From: Dyadobacter sp. CY326
Lineage (GTDB): Bacteria > Bacteroidota > Bacteroidia > Cytophagales > Spirosomataceae
Assembly: GCF_021390515.1 (NCBI RefSeq)
Contig: NZ_JAJUXI010000007.1
Span: 248,001 to 312,000, forward strand
Direction of reading: 5' to 3'
Length of the DNA stretch: 64,000 nt
The stretch's first letter is position 1; every line of letters starts with the position of its first letter. Shown in pieces: positions 1 to 8,911 of the stretch. The notes beneath the pieces are model-generated. The model ran no database searches and was not told where the DNA came from. It saw only the letters and a list, made by a program, of their open reading frames with translations. The position numbers and the translations under genes are program-made.

Positions 1-1
1 C

Positions 2-391
2 TTACGGATTGCAATCGGCATAGGGAAAACGGAGCAGCTTACCGATCGTGCGGGCACGTCTGACGGAGAAGCATTTCGCTTGTCGGGGCGACTGGCGGAT
101 AATATCCGAAAACAAAAAGCGCGGATAGGAATTGCGTTGCCTACTCCTTCCGAGCCCTTGAATGCGTCATTGGATCTGCTTGAAACCCTCATTGAAAACT
201 GGACCGTCTCCCAAAGCGAAGTGGTTTTGGCATTACTTCAGAAAAAAACCATCACCCAAATCGCAGAGCAGCTTGGAATCAGCCAGCCAGCGGCCAGTCA
301 AAGAGTTGCTGCATCAAAATGGTGGGCGATTGAAAATTTTCTGGCTACCTTTCCCAAACATTTATCACTATACACAAAAACAAAATCATGA
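2..391 (+). CDS. SatD family protein, 5' end outside window
   Basis: The frame is open from base 2, so the start lies upstream of the window; an internal TTG at 80 is not the real start. The visible N-terminal part (IGIGKTEQLTDRAGTSDG, then EAFRLSGRLADN) resembles the SatD family (PF16264), whose members carry a C-terminal helix-turn-helix. A helix-turn-helix-like stretch is visible near the end (TITQIAEQLGISQPAASQRV). The stop codon overlaps the start of the next gene by 4 bases (ATGA), so the two are probably translationally coupled. SatD was named from a streptococcal acid-tolerance operon, but its biochemical role is not settled. It probably binds nucleic acid and acts with the membrane partner downstream; that is inference. 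Confidence 0.7.
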   Translation, partial: LRIAIGIGKTEQLTDRAGTSDGEAFRLSGRLADNIRKQKARIGIALPTPSEPLNASLDLLETLIENWTVSQSEVVLALLQKKTITQIAEQLGISQPAASQRVAASKWWAIENFLATFPKHLSLYTKTKS

Positions 392-1131
392 TCGAGTTTT
401 TACAGCTTCTGCTCGCACACATTCTGGTTGATTTTTATTGGCAGCCCACGAAATGGGTCATTGACAAAAGAGAAAAATCGCTCGGCTCCAAGTTTCTTTA
501 CCTGCACATTGTCCTCGTAATTGTTGTTTCTTACATTTTGTTAGGCCATTGGACCGATCCAGTTCCTGCCATTGCACTCGGTCTTGCTCATGGTGTTATC
601 GACATTTTAAAGGTTAGTTTTGACAAAAAGGGAACATTGGCCTGGTTCGCTGGCGATCAGATTGCGCATGTGATCAGCATTGCCATCACTGCGCTTGTCA
701 TTACAAATAAGTTTCCAGTAGGCCTGGATACATTCAAAGCATGGCTTTACACAACAAAAACGCTTGCCATCCTCTCAGGAGCGCTGATTTCCCTGACTCC
801 TATTTCCTTTTTTGTGGGCATTTTAACAAAACCTTGGCGTGAAGAACTTGCAGCACTGGCACCGAATGCAGACGATAATCTGGCCAATGCAGGCCGCTGG
901 ATTGGCATGTCCGAAAGATTGCTGATTTTCGTTTTTGTGCTGGTAAGCCAGTTTTCCGCGATTGGATTTCTGATTGCAGCGAAATCGTTGCTGCGTTATA
1001 ATGACAAGTCCGCGAGTGGTGAAATATCCGCGGCTTACATCAGCAAAAAATCAGAATATGTGCTGGTGGGCACATTAATGAGCTATACATGCGCAATTGC
1101 CGTGGCGCTGGTGGTCAAAACATTGTACTAA
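388..1131 (+). CDS. DUF3307 domain membrane protein
   Basis: A 247-residue polytopic membrane protein with about six hydrophobic segments. The N-terminus (LAHILVDFYWQPTKWVIDKR) and the following LAHGVIDILK segment match the DUF3307 pattern (PF11750), in which a DF/Q-P motif in the first helix and an H-x-x-I-D motif in a later helix are conserved. It starts inside the stop region of the SatD-like gene (4-base overlap), a pairing often seen for these two families. Its function is unknown; the pairing suggests a membrane component regulated or assisted by the SatD-like protein. Confidence 0.75.
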   Translation: MIEFLQLLLAHILVDFYWQPTKWVIDKREKSLGSKFLYLHIVLVIVVSYILLGHWTDPVPAIALGLAHGVIDILKVSFDKKGTLAWFAGDQIAHVISIAITALVITNKFPVGLDTFKAWLYTTKTLAILSGALISLTPISFFVGILTKPWREELAALAPNADDNLANAGRWIGMSERLLIFVFVLVSQFSAIGFLIAAKSLLRYNDKSASGEISAAYISKKSEYVLVGTLMSYTCAIAVALVVKTLY

Positions 1132-1197
1132 AATCCGTTGCTGATTAAACCTTGGCAAAATAAACCGCTCTAACTCCGGTAACTAAACTTTGTAACC

Positions 1198-1569
1198 ATG
1201 AAAAAAACATTGATGGCCATGTTATTGGCGTTTTTCAGCATCACCGCTTTTGCCCAACGTCAGGATTCGGATATGACTCCGGAAAAGCGTGCTGAAAATC
1301 AGGTGAAGACAATGAATGAGAAGCTAAATCTTTCGGAAGATCAGCAAAAGCAGATTTATAATTTAAGTCTGGCAAGAGCCCAGAAGGTGAAAGAGCTCAG
1401 AGAAGCACAGACGGTCGACCGGGATCAAATCAGGGCTTCCATGGAAACTTTCAACAATGAAGTGGCCAAAATCCTGACAGTCGAACAGCAGGAAAAATAC
1501 AAAACAATGCTAGAAGATCGCCGCGGAGGTGGCGGAGGAGGAAGCAGAGGGCCGCGTGGGAGAAATTAA
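1198..1569 (+). CDS. small secreted protein with glycine-rich tail
   Basis: A 123-residue protein with a clear signal peptide (MKKTLMAMLLAFFSITAFAQ, cleavage probably before Q20). The mature part is charged and helical, with a segment LNLSEDQQKQIYNL and a later TVEQQEKYKTMLEDR, a pattern of small Bacteroidota periplasmic proteins related in style to Spy/CpxP (paired helices ending in 'L-x-x-E-Q-x-x-x-Y'). The last 15 residues are Gly/Arg rich (GGGGGGSRGPRGRN). It probably sits in the periplasm as a chaperone- or stress-type protein; no catalytic motif is visible. It is followed by a strong hairpin shared with prfC. Confidence 0.7.
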   Translation: MKKTLMAMLLAFFSITAFAQRQDSDMTPEKRAENQVKTMNEKLNLSEDQQKQIYNLSLARAQKVKELREAQTVDRDQIRASMETFNNEVAKILTVEQQEKYKTMLEDRRGGGGGGSRGPRGRN

Positions 1570-1574
1570 TTTTG

Positions 1575-1645
1575 AATTTTGAATGAGTGAATGACTGAAT
1601 AAATTTTAAACATTCACTCATTCACTCATTCACTCATTCAAAATT
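1575..1645. terminator. bidirectional hairpin built from GAATGAGT repeats
   Basis: Left arm 1575-1600 and right arm 1620-1645 are reverse complements over 26 bases with one mismatch and enclose a 19-base loop. The arms consist of a tandem GAATGAGT-like octamer flanked by AATTTT/AAAATT. It lies between convergent genes (secreted protein on plus, prfC on minus) and so probably ends both transcripts. The same octamer repeat recurs at 6419-6449. Confidence 0.7.
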
Positions 1646-1647
1646 GA

Positions 1648-3243
1648 TCAAATCGCCATTTCCGTCTTGAATTCCGACGTGAAGTGAAAATGTATGGCTG
1701 GATTGTTTTCCCTGTTCATGCGAATCATCCATTCAGATTCTGCCAGAAAAACAGGATTTCGGTCCTTATCGTAAGCGATCTGATTTCCTTTGAGACGAAC
1801 AAACTGGTCCATAGCCGGTTTTTCATCCGCTGTCAACCAGCAAGCGCATGAAATGTTCATCGGGACCCAGCGGCATTTTGCGCCATATTCATGTTCCAGA
1901 CGATATTGAATTACATCAAATTGAAGTTCACCAACCGTCCCAACGATTTTACGATTTCCTAAATCCAATGTAAAGAGCTGCGCAACTCCTTCATCAGTAA
2001 GTTGTTGAATGCCCTTTTCCAATTGTTTTGATTTCATTGGATCAAGGTTAATGAGTTCTTTAAAGATCTCGGGCGAGAAGCTTGGAATTCCTGAGAATTG
2101 AAGATGTTCTCCTTCTGTCAATGTATCGCCGATCTTGAAACTGCCCGTGTCATAAAGTCCTACAACGTCGCCCGGGAAGCCTTCATCCATGACGCTTTTA
2201 GCAGAAGCCATGAATGTAAATGGACTCGAAAAACGAACATCCTTGTTCATTCTGACGTGTTTATAAAATTTCCCCCGCTCGAATTTCCCGGAGCAAATCC
2301 TTAAAAACGCAATGCGGTCGCGGTGTCTTGGGTCCAGGTTAGCGTGAATTTTGAACACAAAACCAGTGAACTTGGGCTCCATTGGCGAAACTTCCCGAAC
2401 GTCCGTCGGCCGTGGCTGCGGAATTGGAGAGATTTCACAAAATGTATCCAAAAGCTCTTTAATGCCAAAATTATTGATCGCACTTCCGAAGAAAACAGGT
2501 GCCAACTGACCTTTCTGATAAGCCTCTTCTGAAAACACATCATAAACGCCTTCCACAAGTTCTACATCCTCGGTCAGCTGCGATGCATCCCTTTCTCCAA
2601 GCAGATTCGCAAGATTTTCGTCTTCCAAACTCACCTTCGCAACGTCGTTTTCGATCTTCGTTTTGTTGATTTTGAAGAAATAAAGCATTTGCTCATACAA
2701 GCTATAAACGCCTTTGAAATTGACGCCCATATTGATCGGCCACGTCAGCGGACGAACGCGGATGCTCAATTTCGTTTCCAGCTCATCCAGCAATTCAAAT
2801 GGATTTTGGCCTTCCCTATCGAGCTTATTGATAAAAACAATCACCGGCGTGTTGCGCATTCTGCACACTTCCATGAGCCTTTCGGTCTGTTCCTCAACGC
2901 CCTTTACGCAGTCAATAACCAGAATTACGCTGTCGACTGCGGTTAATGTGCGGTAAGTGTCTTCTGCAAAATCCTTGTGACCAGGCGTGTCGAGAATGTT
3001 GATCAGCAGGTCTTTATATTCAAAGGTCATTACTGAAGTAGCGACCGAGATTCCACGTTGCTTCTCAATTTCCATGAAATCGGAAGTCGCGGTTTTCTTA
3101 ATTTTATTGGATTTTACCGCTCCCGCAGTTTGAATCGCGCCTCCGAAAAGCAGCAATTTTTCAGTAAGCGTCGTTTTCCCGGCATCTGGGTGACTGATGA
3201 TTGCGAATGTCCGGCGCTTCTTTATCTCTAGTAAATTACTCAT
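1648..3243 (-). CDS. prfC: peptide chain release factor 3
   Basis: A 531-residue translational GTPase that removes RF1/RF2 from the ribosome after peptide release. G1 is HPDAGKTT (residues 18-25), with the Asp typical of RF3 where other factors have H-V-D; G3 is DTPGH (85-89) and G4 NKLD (139-142). The C-terminal part matches RF3 domains II and III ([20 protein letters not shown]). Length agrees with E. coli RF3 (about 529). The frame extends 11 codons upstream, but [19 protein letters not shown] is the normal RF3 N-terminus, so I start at 3243. It is downstream of ppa and separated from it by a terminator; a TATCTTTG -7 box lies just upstream. Confidence 0.95.
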   Translation of the reverse strand: MSNLLEIKKRRTFAIISHPDAGKTTLTEKLLLFGGAIQTAGAVKSNKIKKTATSDFMEIEKQRGISVATSVMTFEYKDLLINILDTPGHKDFAEDTYRTLTAVDSVILVIDCVKGVEEQTERLMEVCRMRNTPVIVFINKLDREGQNPFELLDELETKLSIRVRPLTWPINMGVNFKGVYSLYEQMLYFFKINKTKIENDVAKVSLEDENLANLLGERDASQLTEDVELVEGVYDVFSEEAYQKGQLAPVFFGSAINNFGIKELLDTFCEISPIPQPRPTDVREVSPMEPKFTGFVFKIHANLDPRHRDRIAFLRICSGKFERGKFYKHVRMNKDVRFSSPFTFMASAKSVMDEGFPGDVVGLYDTGSFKIGDTLTEGEHLQFSGIPSFSPEIFKELINLDPMKSKQLEKGIQQLTDEGVAQLFTLDLGNRKIVGTVGELQFDVIQYRLEHEYGAKCRWVPMNISCACWLTADEKPAMDQFVRLKGNQIAYDKDRNPVFLAESEWMIRMNRENNPAIHFHFTSEFKTEMAI

Positions 3244-3257
3244 ATCTAAAATTTGCA

Positions 3258-3265
3258 CAAAGATA
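3258..3265 (-). promoter_or_regulatory. possible prfC -7 box
   Basis: On the minus strand the sequence is TATCTTTG, an exact TAnnTTTG match to the Bacteroidota -7 element. No TTTG is found at the expected -33 distance, and the 5' leader would be only about 8 bases, so this is tentative. Confidence 0.3.
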
Positions 3266-3270
3266 AGAAT

Positions 3271-3302
3271 AAACAAAGGCCGCCCCTAACCGGAGCGGCC
3301 CT
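3271..3302 (-). terminator. rho-independent terminator of ppa
   Basis: On the minus strand, GGCCGCTCC and GGGGCGGCC form a 9-bp stem with one mismatch (3278-3300), followed by the T-rich run TTTGTTTATT. It sits about 40 bases past the ppa stop and ahead of prfC. Confidence 0.75.
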
Positions 3303-3341
3303 AAATTATCGCGTCTTTAAACGCAGAACATTCGCTTAATC

Positions 3342-3953
3342 TCAGTAAAAAGAATGCTTGTAATCTTCCACAGATGTCATAATCACTTCGTGCGCCTCTT
3401 CTCTGCCGTAAACATTCGTAATTTCAATGTGTGCTTTTTCACCCGGCAAGTTCTTGTAAGTCAGGAAGTAATGTTTCAAACGCTCTACAATTCCTTCCGG
3501 AAGCTCGCTCAAATCTGAAAATCCTCCATAAACTTCATCACCTTTCAAAACAGCAATGATCTTGTCATCAGCTTCACCACCGTCGATCAGGCGAATTCCG
3601 CCGATTGGCTTGGCTGTGCACAGAATGTCTCCATGCGAAATGATTTTTTCACAAAGCACCAACACGTCCAGCGGGTCACCATCACCTTCGGTCACGTCGC
3701 GGCCCGAGCGCTCGCGTGCAAGCGCTGCAATTTTCTCTGCGCAATAAGTTTTTGGAATAAAACCGTAAAGGGCCGGAACAATGTTGGAATATTTTTGCGG
3801 ACGGTCAATCATCAGATAACCCGTCGCTTTGTCAATTTCGTATTTAACTGTGTCGGTAGGAACAATTTCAATAAAGGCGGTGACAAGGTTTGGTGCGCCC
3901 TCCCCCATCGAAATTCCATGCCAGGGATGAGCTTTGTGTACGTTAGCGATCAT
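3342..3953 (-). CDS. ppa: inorganic pyrophosphatase (family I)
   Basis: A 203-residue soluble family I pyrophosphatase that hydrolyses PPi released by biosynthetic reactions and so pulls them forward. The signature DGDPLD is at residues 91-96, with VKYEID (36-41) and YGFIPKTY (63-70) giving the other substrate- and metal-binding side chains. The length is slightly above the E. coli enzyme (about 176) but usual for Bacteroidota homologues. It has its own terminator downstream. The upstream glycosyltransferase gene ends 59 bases before it. Confidence 0.93.
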   Translation of the reverse strand: MIANVHKAHPWHGISMGEGAPNLVTAFIEIVPTDTVKYEIDKATGYLMIDRPQKYSNIVPALYGFIPKTYCAEKIAALARERSGRDVTEGDGDPLDVLVLCEKIISHGDILCTAKPIGGIRLIDGGEADDKIIAVLKGDEVYGGFSDLSELPEGIVERLKHYFLTYKNLPGEKAHIEITNVYGREEAHEVIMTSVEDYKHSFY

Positions 3954-4012
3954 TATTTGTGTAATAGGTAATAACGTTTAAATGGATATTTTATATAACA
4001 AGTGGTCTTGGG

Positions 4013-4981
4013 TTATCCGACCTTCTCTGAAATGTTGTAGTCACCGGTTTTTGACACAGACTGCTTCACAAACAGTTCGCCGAGAAACCCGGCAAGAAAT
4101 AGTTGCGAACCAACCATGATGGCGACCAATGCAAGAAAAAACAGCGGGTTTTCGGTCACATTTCGATAGGGTTGCAGATTGTAAATATTGTAAATCTTTT
4201 TCCCTAAAAGCCAGAAAGCTATAATGCTTCCCAGAAAAAACATGAGTGTTCCCAGACTGCCGAATAAATGCATAGGCCTGCGCCCAAACTTATTCACAAA
4301 GGCAATCGAAAGCAAATCCAGAAAGCCAAAAATGAAACGTTCAAGCCCGAATTTCGTCGTGCCGTATTTTCTCGGGCGGTGCTGCACCACTTTTTCACCA
4401 ATTTTTGCGAAGCCATTCCATTTGGCAATCACAGGAATGTAACGGTGCATTTCCCCGTAAATCGTTATGTTTTTTACAACGTCTTTTCGGTAAGCTTTTA
4501 GTCCGCAATTGAAATCATGAAGCGAAACACCGGAGATGCTGCGCGTTGCTGCATTGAATATTTTGGTGGGAACTGTCTTGGTTACAGGATCATAGCGCTT
4601 CTTTTTCCAGCCCGAAACGAGGTCATAACGATCCTCTTTGATCATTTTGTAAAGCTCTGGAATTTCGTCCGGACTGTCCTGCAAATCAGCGTCCATGGTA
4701 ATGATCACATCGCCATTGGCTGCCTGAAAAGCCGTTTGTAATGCAGCTGTTTTGCCATAATTTCGCACAAAGCGCAGGCCGCGAACGTGCGGATTCTCCT
4801 GAGAAATCCTTGAAATAACGTCCCAGGAGCTGTCTTTGCTGCCATCATCTACAAAAATCACTTCGTAGGAAAAACCATTTTCATTCATTACCCGCGCAAT
4901 CCATTCACTAAGCTCCGGCAATGATTCTTCTTCATTGTAAAGCGGAACGACAACGGAAATCTGGATAGGTGAATTAGTCAT
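4013..4981 (-). CDS. family 2 glycosyltransferase, DPM1/GtrB type with two C-terminal helices
   Basis: A 322-residue GT-A enzyme expected to transfer a sugar from a nucleotide donor to a polyprenyl phosphate at the cytoplasmic membrane. The N-terminus SVVVPLYNEEESLPEL is the classic GT2 opening and the metal-binding motif is DADLQD (97-102). Two hydrophobic helices lie near residues 236-262 and 278-305, as in GtrB/ArnC-like proteins. I start at 4981 (MTNSPIQ); an in-frame ATG at 5005 adds eight residues and cannot be excluded. It is the last gene of a minus-strand run after the tRNA methyltransferase. The substrate is unknown. Confidence 0.85.
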   Translation of the reverse strand: MTNSPIQISVVVPLYNEEESLPELSEWIARVMNENGFSYEVIFVDDGSKDSSWDVISRISQENPHVRGLRFVRNYGKTAALQTAFQAANGDVIITMDADLQDSPDEIPELYKMIKEDRYDLVSGWKKKRYDPVTKTVPTKIFNAATRSISGVSLHDFNCGLKAYRKDVVKNITIYGEMHRYIPVIAKWNGFAKIGEKVVQHRPRKYGTTKFGLERFIFGFLDLLSIAFVNKFGRRPMHLFGSLGTLMFFLGSIIAFWLLGKKIYNIYNLQPYRNVTENPLFFLALVAIMVGSQLFLAGFLGELFVKQSVSKTGDYNISEKVG

Positions 4982-5041
4982 GAATGTTTCAATAGCAAAG
5001 CCCAAACCGGGGTCACCGGGTAAAGTTCGTATTTTTCCCGA

Positions 5042-5764
5042 TCAAAATATCATATAAAAATCTTTCAGCAAATCCCTGAACGACTGATTATAAGTGGTTC
5101 CATCCGGCTCGTAAATGCAGATTTCCTCTTCAATATGCTTATTATGAATCAGTTCCGAGCGCTGGAATGTCATTACAAGGCGAAATGCTTTTTTGCCTTC
5201 GTGATGAAACAATGTGAGTTTTCTGCTCAAAACCCAGCCGGATTCTAATGCTTTTTTTAAAAATTGTTGTCCTTCGTCAATTGGAAAAAGAATGTTGAAC
5301 TTTCCAGTGTCGGACAAAAGCCTGTCAATGGCGGTCAGCAATTCTGCAAAATCTAGGGATTTGGCGTGGTGCGCAATGTTCTTTTTGTCAATGGGCGAAA
5401 GCAGGTCGGACTGAAAAAAAGGCGGATTGGTGACAATGACATCATATTTGTGCTCGGACGTAAACTCCTGAACAGCAGAGTGAAAAAGCCTGATCCGTTC
5501 ATGAAAGGGACTGTTTTCAACATTCTCTCCGGCCTGATAAAATGCTTCGGCATCGATTTCAACGGCGTCAATAATGCCATAGGAATTTCGCTGCGCAACC
5601 ATTAATGACAGCAAGCCCGTGCCCGCCCCAATGTCCAGAATGTGGTCAGCGTCCGACACGTCGGCCCAGGCGCCGAGCACGCAGGCATCCGTGCACACTT
5701 TCATGGCGCATTTGTCTTGCTGCACCGTAAAATTTTTGAAGCGAAAGGAGGAATTTCTAGCCAT
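5042..5764 (-). CDS. trmN6: tRNA1(Val) adenine-37 N6-methyltransferase
   Basis: A 240-residue class I SAM-dependent methyltransferase. Motif I is LDIGAGTGL (43-51) and the amino-methylating motif is NPPF (113-116), the signature of N6-adenine methylases acting on nucleic acid. The N-terminal F-x-x-K-x-F-T-V-x-Q and CAMKVCTDACVLGAW match the TrmN6 (YfiC) family, which methylates A37 of tRNA1(Val). The start at 5764 (MARNSSF) is chosen because it follows the RNase H stop by 7 bases; an upstream frame to 5803 would overlap that gene and lacks family similarity. Probably co-transcribed with RNase H and the glycosyltransferase. Confidence 0.87.
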   Translation of the reverse strand: MARNSSFRFKNFTVQQDKCAMKVCTDACVLGAWADVSDADHILDIGAGTGLLSLMVAQRNSYGIIDAVEIDAEAFYQAGENVENSPFHERIRLFHSAVQEFTSEHKYDVIVTNPPFFQSDLLSPIDKKNIAHHAKSLDFAELLTAIDRLLSDTGKFNILFPIDEGQQFLKKALESGWVLSRKLTLFHHEGKKAFRLVMTFQRSELIHNKHIEEEICIYEPDGTTYNQSFRDLLKDFYMIF

Positions 5765-5771
5765 AACCGTT

Positions 5772-6407
5772 CTATTTTCTACCAAAGTCAGCCGGATTTT
5801 CACCCCAGTATTCGGTTTCCCATTTCAGGATTTTATTTGGAAACTTGTTTGCCGCAAGCCAGCGTTCCGCGCGTTGTAACATTTCGAAAACAGGCTTATT
5901 ACGTGGCGTCAAGGCCAGTTTTGTGTTCGCATGCTTTTTCTTGATCCAGGCAATCGCTGTTCGCGAATCGCTATAAATGGGCAAGTCGCTTTCTTTTTTT
6001 TGCAAATAAGCCAAAGCGTGAACGATGGCCAGAAATTCGCCAATGTTATTTGTGGCATCTTTGAACGGTCCTTGCAGAAATATCCGCTCACCAGTCGCAT
6101 AATAAATGCCCTGATATTCCATGTCGCCAGATGCCGTGTTCCACGCTGCATCGACGGCAATGCTGTTTTTCAGTGGTTTGCCAATCTTGGCTGGAATCTC
6201 TTTTGCCAGGACTGGTTTGTTTTCCTTTTTGGCTACAAATTCCCAATAATTGCGCTGAATGGCGGCTTCTGCTTCTTCTATGGACTCGAAGGATTTGTAT
6301 CGGGCATCCTCAAAACCCTTTATCTGCGACTCACATTCTTTCCAATCCGTAAAAACGCCCGTTTTCCTGCCTTGCCACACGACATAGTATTTTGTCTTTT
6401 TAGCCAT
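5772..6407 (-). CDS. ribonuclease H with N-terminal viroplasmin-like domain
   Basis: A 211-residue RNase H type 1 enzyme that degrades the RNA strand of RNA-DNA hybrids. Residues 5-55 (KYYVVWQGRKTGVFTDW) form the hybrid-binding domain also called viroplasmin-like (PF01693), known from eukaryotic RNase H1 and shared by Bacteroidota enzymes. The catalytic acidic residues are visible: D86 (AVDAAW), E124 (NIGEF), D147 (YSDS) and D207 (ENPADFGRK). It begins a tight minus-strand block with trmN6, 7 bases apart. rnhA-like naming is reasonable, but I leave the symbol open because other RNases H may exist in the genome. Confidence 0.9.
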   Translation of the reverse strand: MAKKTKYYVVWQGRKTGVFTDWKECESQIKGFEDARYKSFESIEEAEAAIQRNYWEFVAKKENKPVLAKEIPAKIGKPLKNSIAVDAAWNTASGDMEYQGIYYATGERIFLQGPFKDATNNIGEFLAIVHALAYLQKKESDLPIYSDSRTAIAWIKKKHANTKLALTPRNKPVFEMLQRAERWLAANKFPNKILKWETEYWGENPADFGRK

Positions 6408-6418
6408 GGGGCGGTTTT

Positions 6419-6449
6419 TAATTTTGAATGAGTGAATGAGTGAATGACT
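6419..6449. repeat. GAATGAGT tandem octamer repeat
   Basis: Contains AATTTTGAATGAGTGAATGA, the same 20 bases found in the left arm of the 1575-1645 hairpin, and extends the octamer to about three copies. It lies between the pepT stop and the RNase H start on the minus strand. No second arm is present here, so it is not an obvious terminator by itself. Confidence 0.6.
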
Positions 6450-6485
6450 AATGTCGATTGCTTGTTTATATTTAATGATTTGGTC

Positions 6486-7721
6486 TTATGCTTTTTCTTC
6501 CCAGATCTGGGCTAGGTTTACGATCACCTCTACCGCTTTTTCCATGTCTTGGACCGAGACCCATTCTAGTTTAGAGTGGAAGGCGTGTTCGCCTGCGAAA
6601 ATGTTGGGGCAGGGCAAGCCCATGAATGACAGCCTTGAACCGTCAGTTCCGCCTCTTATGCTGCGCTGGATTGGCTGTAAACCTGCTCTTTCCATTGCCA
6701 GAACCGCATTTTCGAGAACCTGCGGATATTGATCCAGCACTTCCTTCATGTTGCGATATTGTTGTGTTATAATGACTTCCGCTGTTGAGTTTGGGTAATT
6801 AGCGAGCACTTTGTCGACAATCCCCTGCAACAGCGCCTCTTTTTCATGCAGCCCTGCGACCGTGAAATCCCTTACAATAAAGCCTAATGTTGTTATTTCC
6901 TGAATTCCCTCAATTTGGACCGGGTGGATAAAACCTTGTTTTCCTTCCGTTGTTTCAGGCGATAAAGCATCTTTGGGCAATGCAGCAAGGATTTCTCCTG
7001 CAATTTTCAATGCATTTTCGAGCTTGCCCAAAGCATAGCCAGGATGCGTGCTGACGCCGTGAATGATGATTTTGACACCGTCGGCTGAAAAAGTTTCGTC
7101 TTCCAATGTGCCTACTGCCTCACCGTCAACCGTGTAACCAAAATCTGCTGCAAGCTTGGCCATATTCACTTGCTCGGTTCCTCTGCCAACTTCTTCATCG
7201 GGTGTAAAGAGAATCCGGATTGCGCCATGCTTGATTTCGGGATGATGCACTAAATATTCTGCTGCGGCCATGATTTCGGCAACGCCCGCTTTATTATCTG
7301 CACCTAAAAGCGTGGTCCCGCTGGCAGTTACAATGTCGTTACCAATCTGTTTGTCAAGATCATGCAATTCGCCTATGCGCAAAACTTGCGTGTGATCATC
7401 GGGCAGCACAATGTCTGACCCATCCCAGTTTTCATGCACAATGGGGTTCACATGCGCCCCTGAAACGTCCGGCGACGTGTCCACGTGCGAGCAAAAGCAT
7501 ATCACTGGAATGTCCGTTTTGGAAGAATTGGACGGAATGGTTGCATAAACATAGCCATGCTCATCCAAATGCGCATCTTCGACACCCATTTCGAGAAGCT
7601 CCACAACCAATTGATTGCTCAGATCGCGCTGTTTTGCAGTGCTTGGGAAGCTTTCAGAATTGGGATCTGATTGCGTATCAATTTTTACGTAGCGAAGAAA
7701 ACGTTCCAGAACGGATGTCAT
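6486..7721 (-). CDS. pepT: peptidase T (tripeptide aminopeptidase)
   Basis: A 411-residue M20B metallopeptidase that removes N-terminal residues from tripeptides in the cytoplasm. Zinc and catalytic motifs are in place: SHVDTSPD with H79 and D81, GADNKAGVAEI with D142, and TPDEEVGRG with E176/E177. A C-terminal RGGTDGSRLSFMGLPCPN supplies the usual late histidine-independent loop, and AFHSKLEW the last zinc histidine. Length matches E. coli PepT (408). It follows the MazG-like gene by about 25 bases, so the two are probably one transcript. Confidence 0.95.
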   Translation of the reverse strand: MTSVLERFLRYVKIDTQSDPNSESFPSTAKQRDLSNQLVVELLEMGVEDAHLDEHGYVYATIPSNSSKTDIPVICFCSHVDTSPDVSGAHVNPIVHENWDGSDIVLPDDHTQVLRIGELHDLDKQIGNDIVTASGTTLLGADNKAGVAEIMAAAEYLVHHPEIKHGAIRILFTPDEEVGRGTEQVNMAKLAADFGYTVDGEAVGTLEDETFSADGVKIIIHGVSTHPGYALGKLENALKIAGEILAALPKDALSPETTEGKQGFIHPVQIEGIQEITTLGFIVRDFTVAGLHEKEALLQGIVDKVLANYPNSTAEVIITQQYRNMKEVLDQYPQVLENAVLAMERAGLQPIQRSIRGGTDGSRLSFMGLPCPNIFAGEHAFHSKLEWVSVQDMEKAVEVIVNLAQIWEEKA

Positions 7722-7745
7722 ATGCGGGTGATTTGGAATCTTAGA

Positions 7746-8210
7746 TCAATTTAAAAGCGACGCGAGATCAGCAGGTGAATAATTGATATTTTTGAGCGTT
7801 TTGTCATCTGCTGTGCGGTAAACGAGATATTTGCCATTGTCTTCCTTGAAATAGCATTCGGTTCCCTTGGCCTGATAATGCGCAACGGTCGCTTCGGCTT
7901 CGTCAATGCTGAGACATGCCTTCGACATATTCGAACGCTGCACTTCATCAAACAAAGCCCTGAACTTTTCGCCTAATCCGAACTCTAAAACCGCGCCCGA
8001 CAACACATACTGCAGATCGCAAAGCGCGTCGGCGATTTCTACAATGTCCTTCTCCAAAATGGCAACTTCCAATTCTTTCAATTCCTCTGCCAGCAAAGCA
8101 ACCCGCAATCTGCTGCGCTCCTCGGATGGAATTGCAGGCGCTTCCAGAATTGGGTGTTTAAAAGTTTTATGGAATTCAGCGACCTGGTTAAGGCTGTCCA
8201 ATTGTTGCAT
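7746..8210 (-). CDS. MazG-like nucleoside triphosphate pyrophosphohydrolase
   Basis: A 154-residue all-alpha NTP pyrophosphatase-like protein (PRA-PH/MazG superfamily, PF01503). The metal-binding pattern EExxE (42-46, AEELKELE) plus E58 and D61/D65 (EIADALCDLQY) is intact. Such enzymes hydrolyse (d)NTPs to monophosphate and PPi, often house-cleaning non-canonical nucleotides. A C-terminal part after residue 105 (AKGTECYFKEDNGKYLVYR) is an extension seen in Bacteroidota homologues. Exact substrate cannot be read from the sequence. Confidence 0.82.
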   Translation of the reverse strand: MQQLDSLNQVAEFHKTFKHPILEAPAIPSEERSRLRVALLAEELKELEVAILEKDIVEIADALCDLQYVLSGAVLEFGLGEKFRALFDEVQRSNMSKACLSIDEAEATVAHYQAKGTECYFKEDNGKYLVYRTADDKTLKNINYSPADLASLLN

Positions 8211-8253
8211 TTTTATTTAGTTAAATTAATTTTTGTAAATGAATGTAAAAACC

Positions 8254-8823
8254 TCACATGGAGAGATTTGTCTTGAATAATTTGATCGCGATGGCTAGCA
8301 AAATAATCCCGAAAACTTTCCTTAAAATGTCCGTTCCGCCCTGCCCGAGTTTTCTTTCGAGCCAGTTTGAAGATTTCAGAACCAGATAAACAAAGAACAG
8401 ATTGAGCATGATGCCGACCAGAATATTCTGCGTTTGATAAGCGGAACGCAGGGAAAGCAATGTGGTCATCGTAGCGGCGCCGGCAATGAGCGGGAATGCG
8501 ATGGGAACAATAGAAGCGACGCCGACATCCATGTTGTCATGCTTGAAAATATTGCGTCCAAGGATCATTTCGAGACCTAATAAAAACAGGATTATCGCAC
8601 CCGCTATGGCAAATGAAGCGACATCAACGCCGAAAAGGCTCAGTAATCTTTCTCCCAAAAACAGAAAAATGACCATTATAAAGCCCGCCGCCAAAGTGGC
8701 TTTTTCCGATTCGATTTTGCCCAGCTTTCTGCGAAAATCAACAATCAATGGCAGCGAACCCAGGATGTCGATAACCGAGAAAAGAATGAGTGTGACGGAA
8801 ACGATTTCCTTAAAATTAAACAT
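8254..8823 (-). CDS. MarC family integral membrane protein
   Basis: A 189-residue protein with six predicted membrane helices. The beginning (FNFKEIVSVTLILFSVIDILGSLPLI), the IAGAIILFLLGLEMI helix and the central VPIAFPLIAGAATMTT are typical of the MarC/UPF0056 family (PF01914). Function is unsettled; the early link with multiple antibiotic resistance was not confirmed. I start at 8823 (MFNFKEI) because the 15 upstream residues are not hydrophobic and are not part of the family. Confidence 0.88.
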   Translation of the reverse strand: MFNFKEIVSVTLILFSVIDILGSLPLIVDFRRKLGKIESEKATLAAGFIMVIFLFLGERLLSLFGVDVASFAIAGAIILFLLGLEMILGRNIFKHDNMDVGVASIVPIAFPLIAGAATMTTLLSLRSAYQTQNILVGIMLNLFFVYLVLKSSNWLERKLGQGGTDILRKVFGIILLAIAIKLFKTNLSM

Positions 8824-8911
8824 GGGGTCGGGCCTGGTGATCTGCCCGCAAAGTTGCTTAAAACCCACTGCTTACACAACCCTTAATGCGATTCGAATCA
8901 AAATTAGCGCG

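Noticed and set aside
1571-1645. GAATGAGT array as a CRISPR-like repeat
   Set aside because: Direct units are only 8 bases with no spacers of constant size, no cas genes are nearby, and the array folds as a hairpin between convergent genes.
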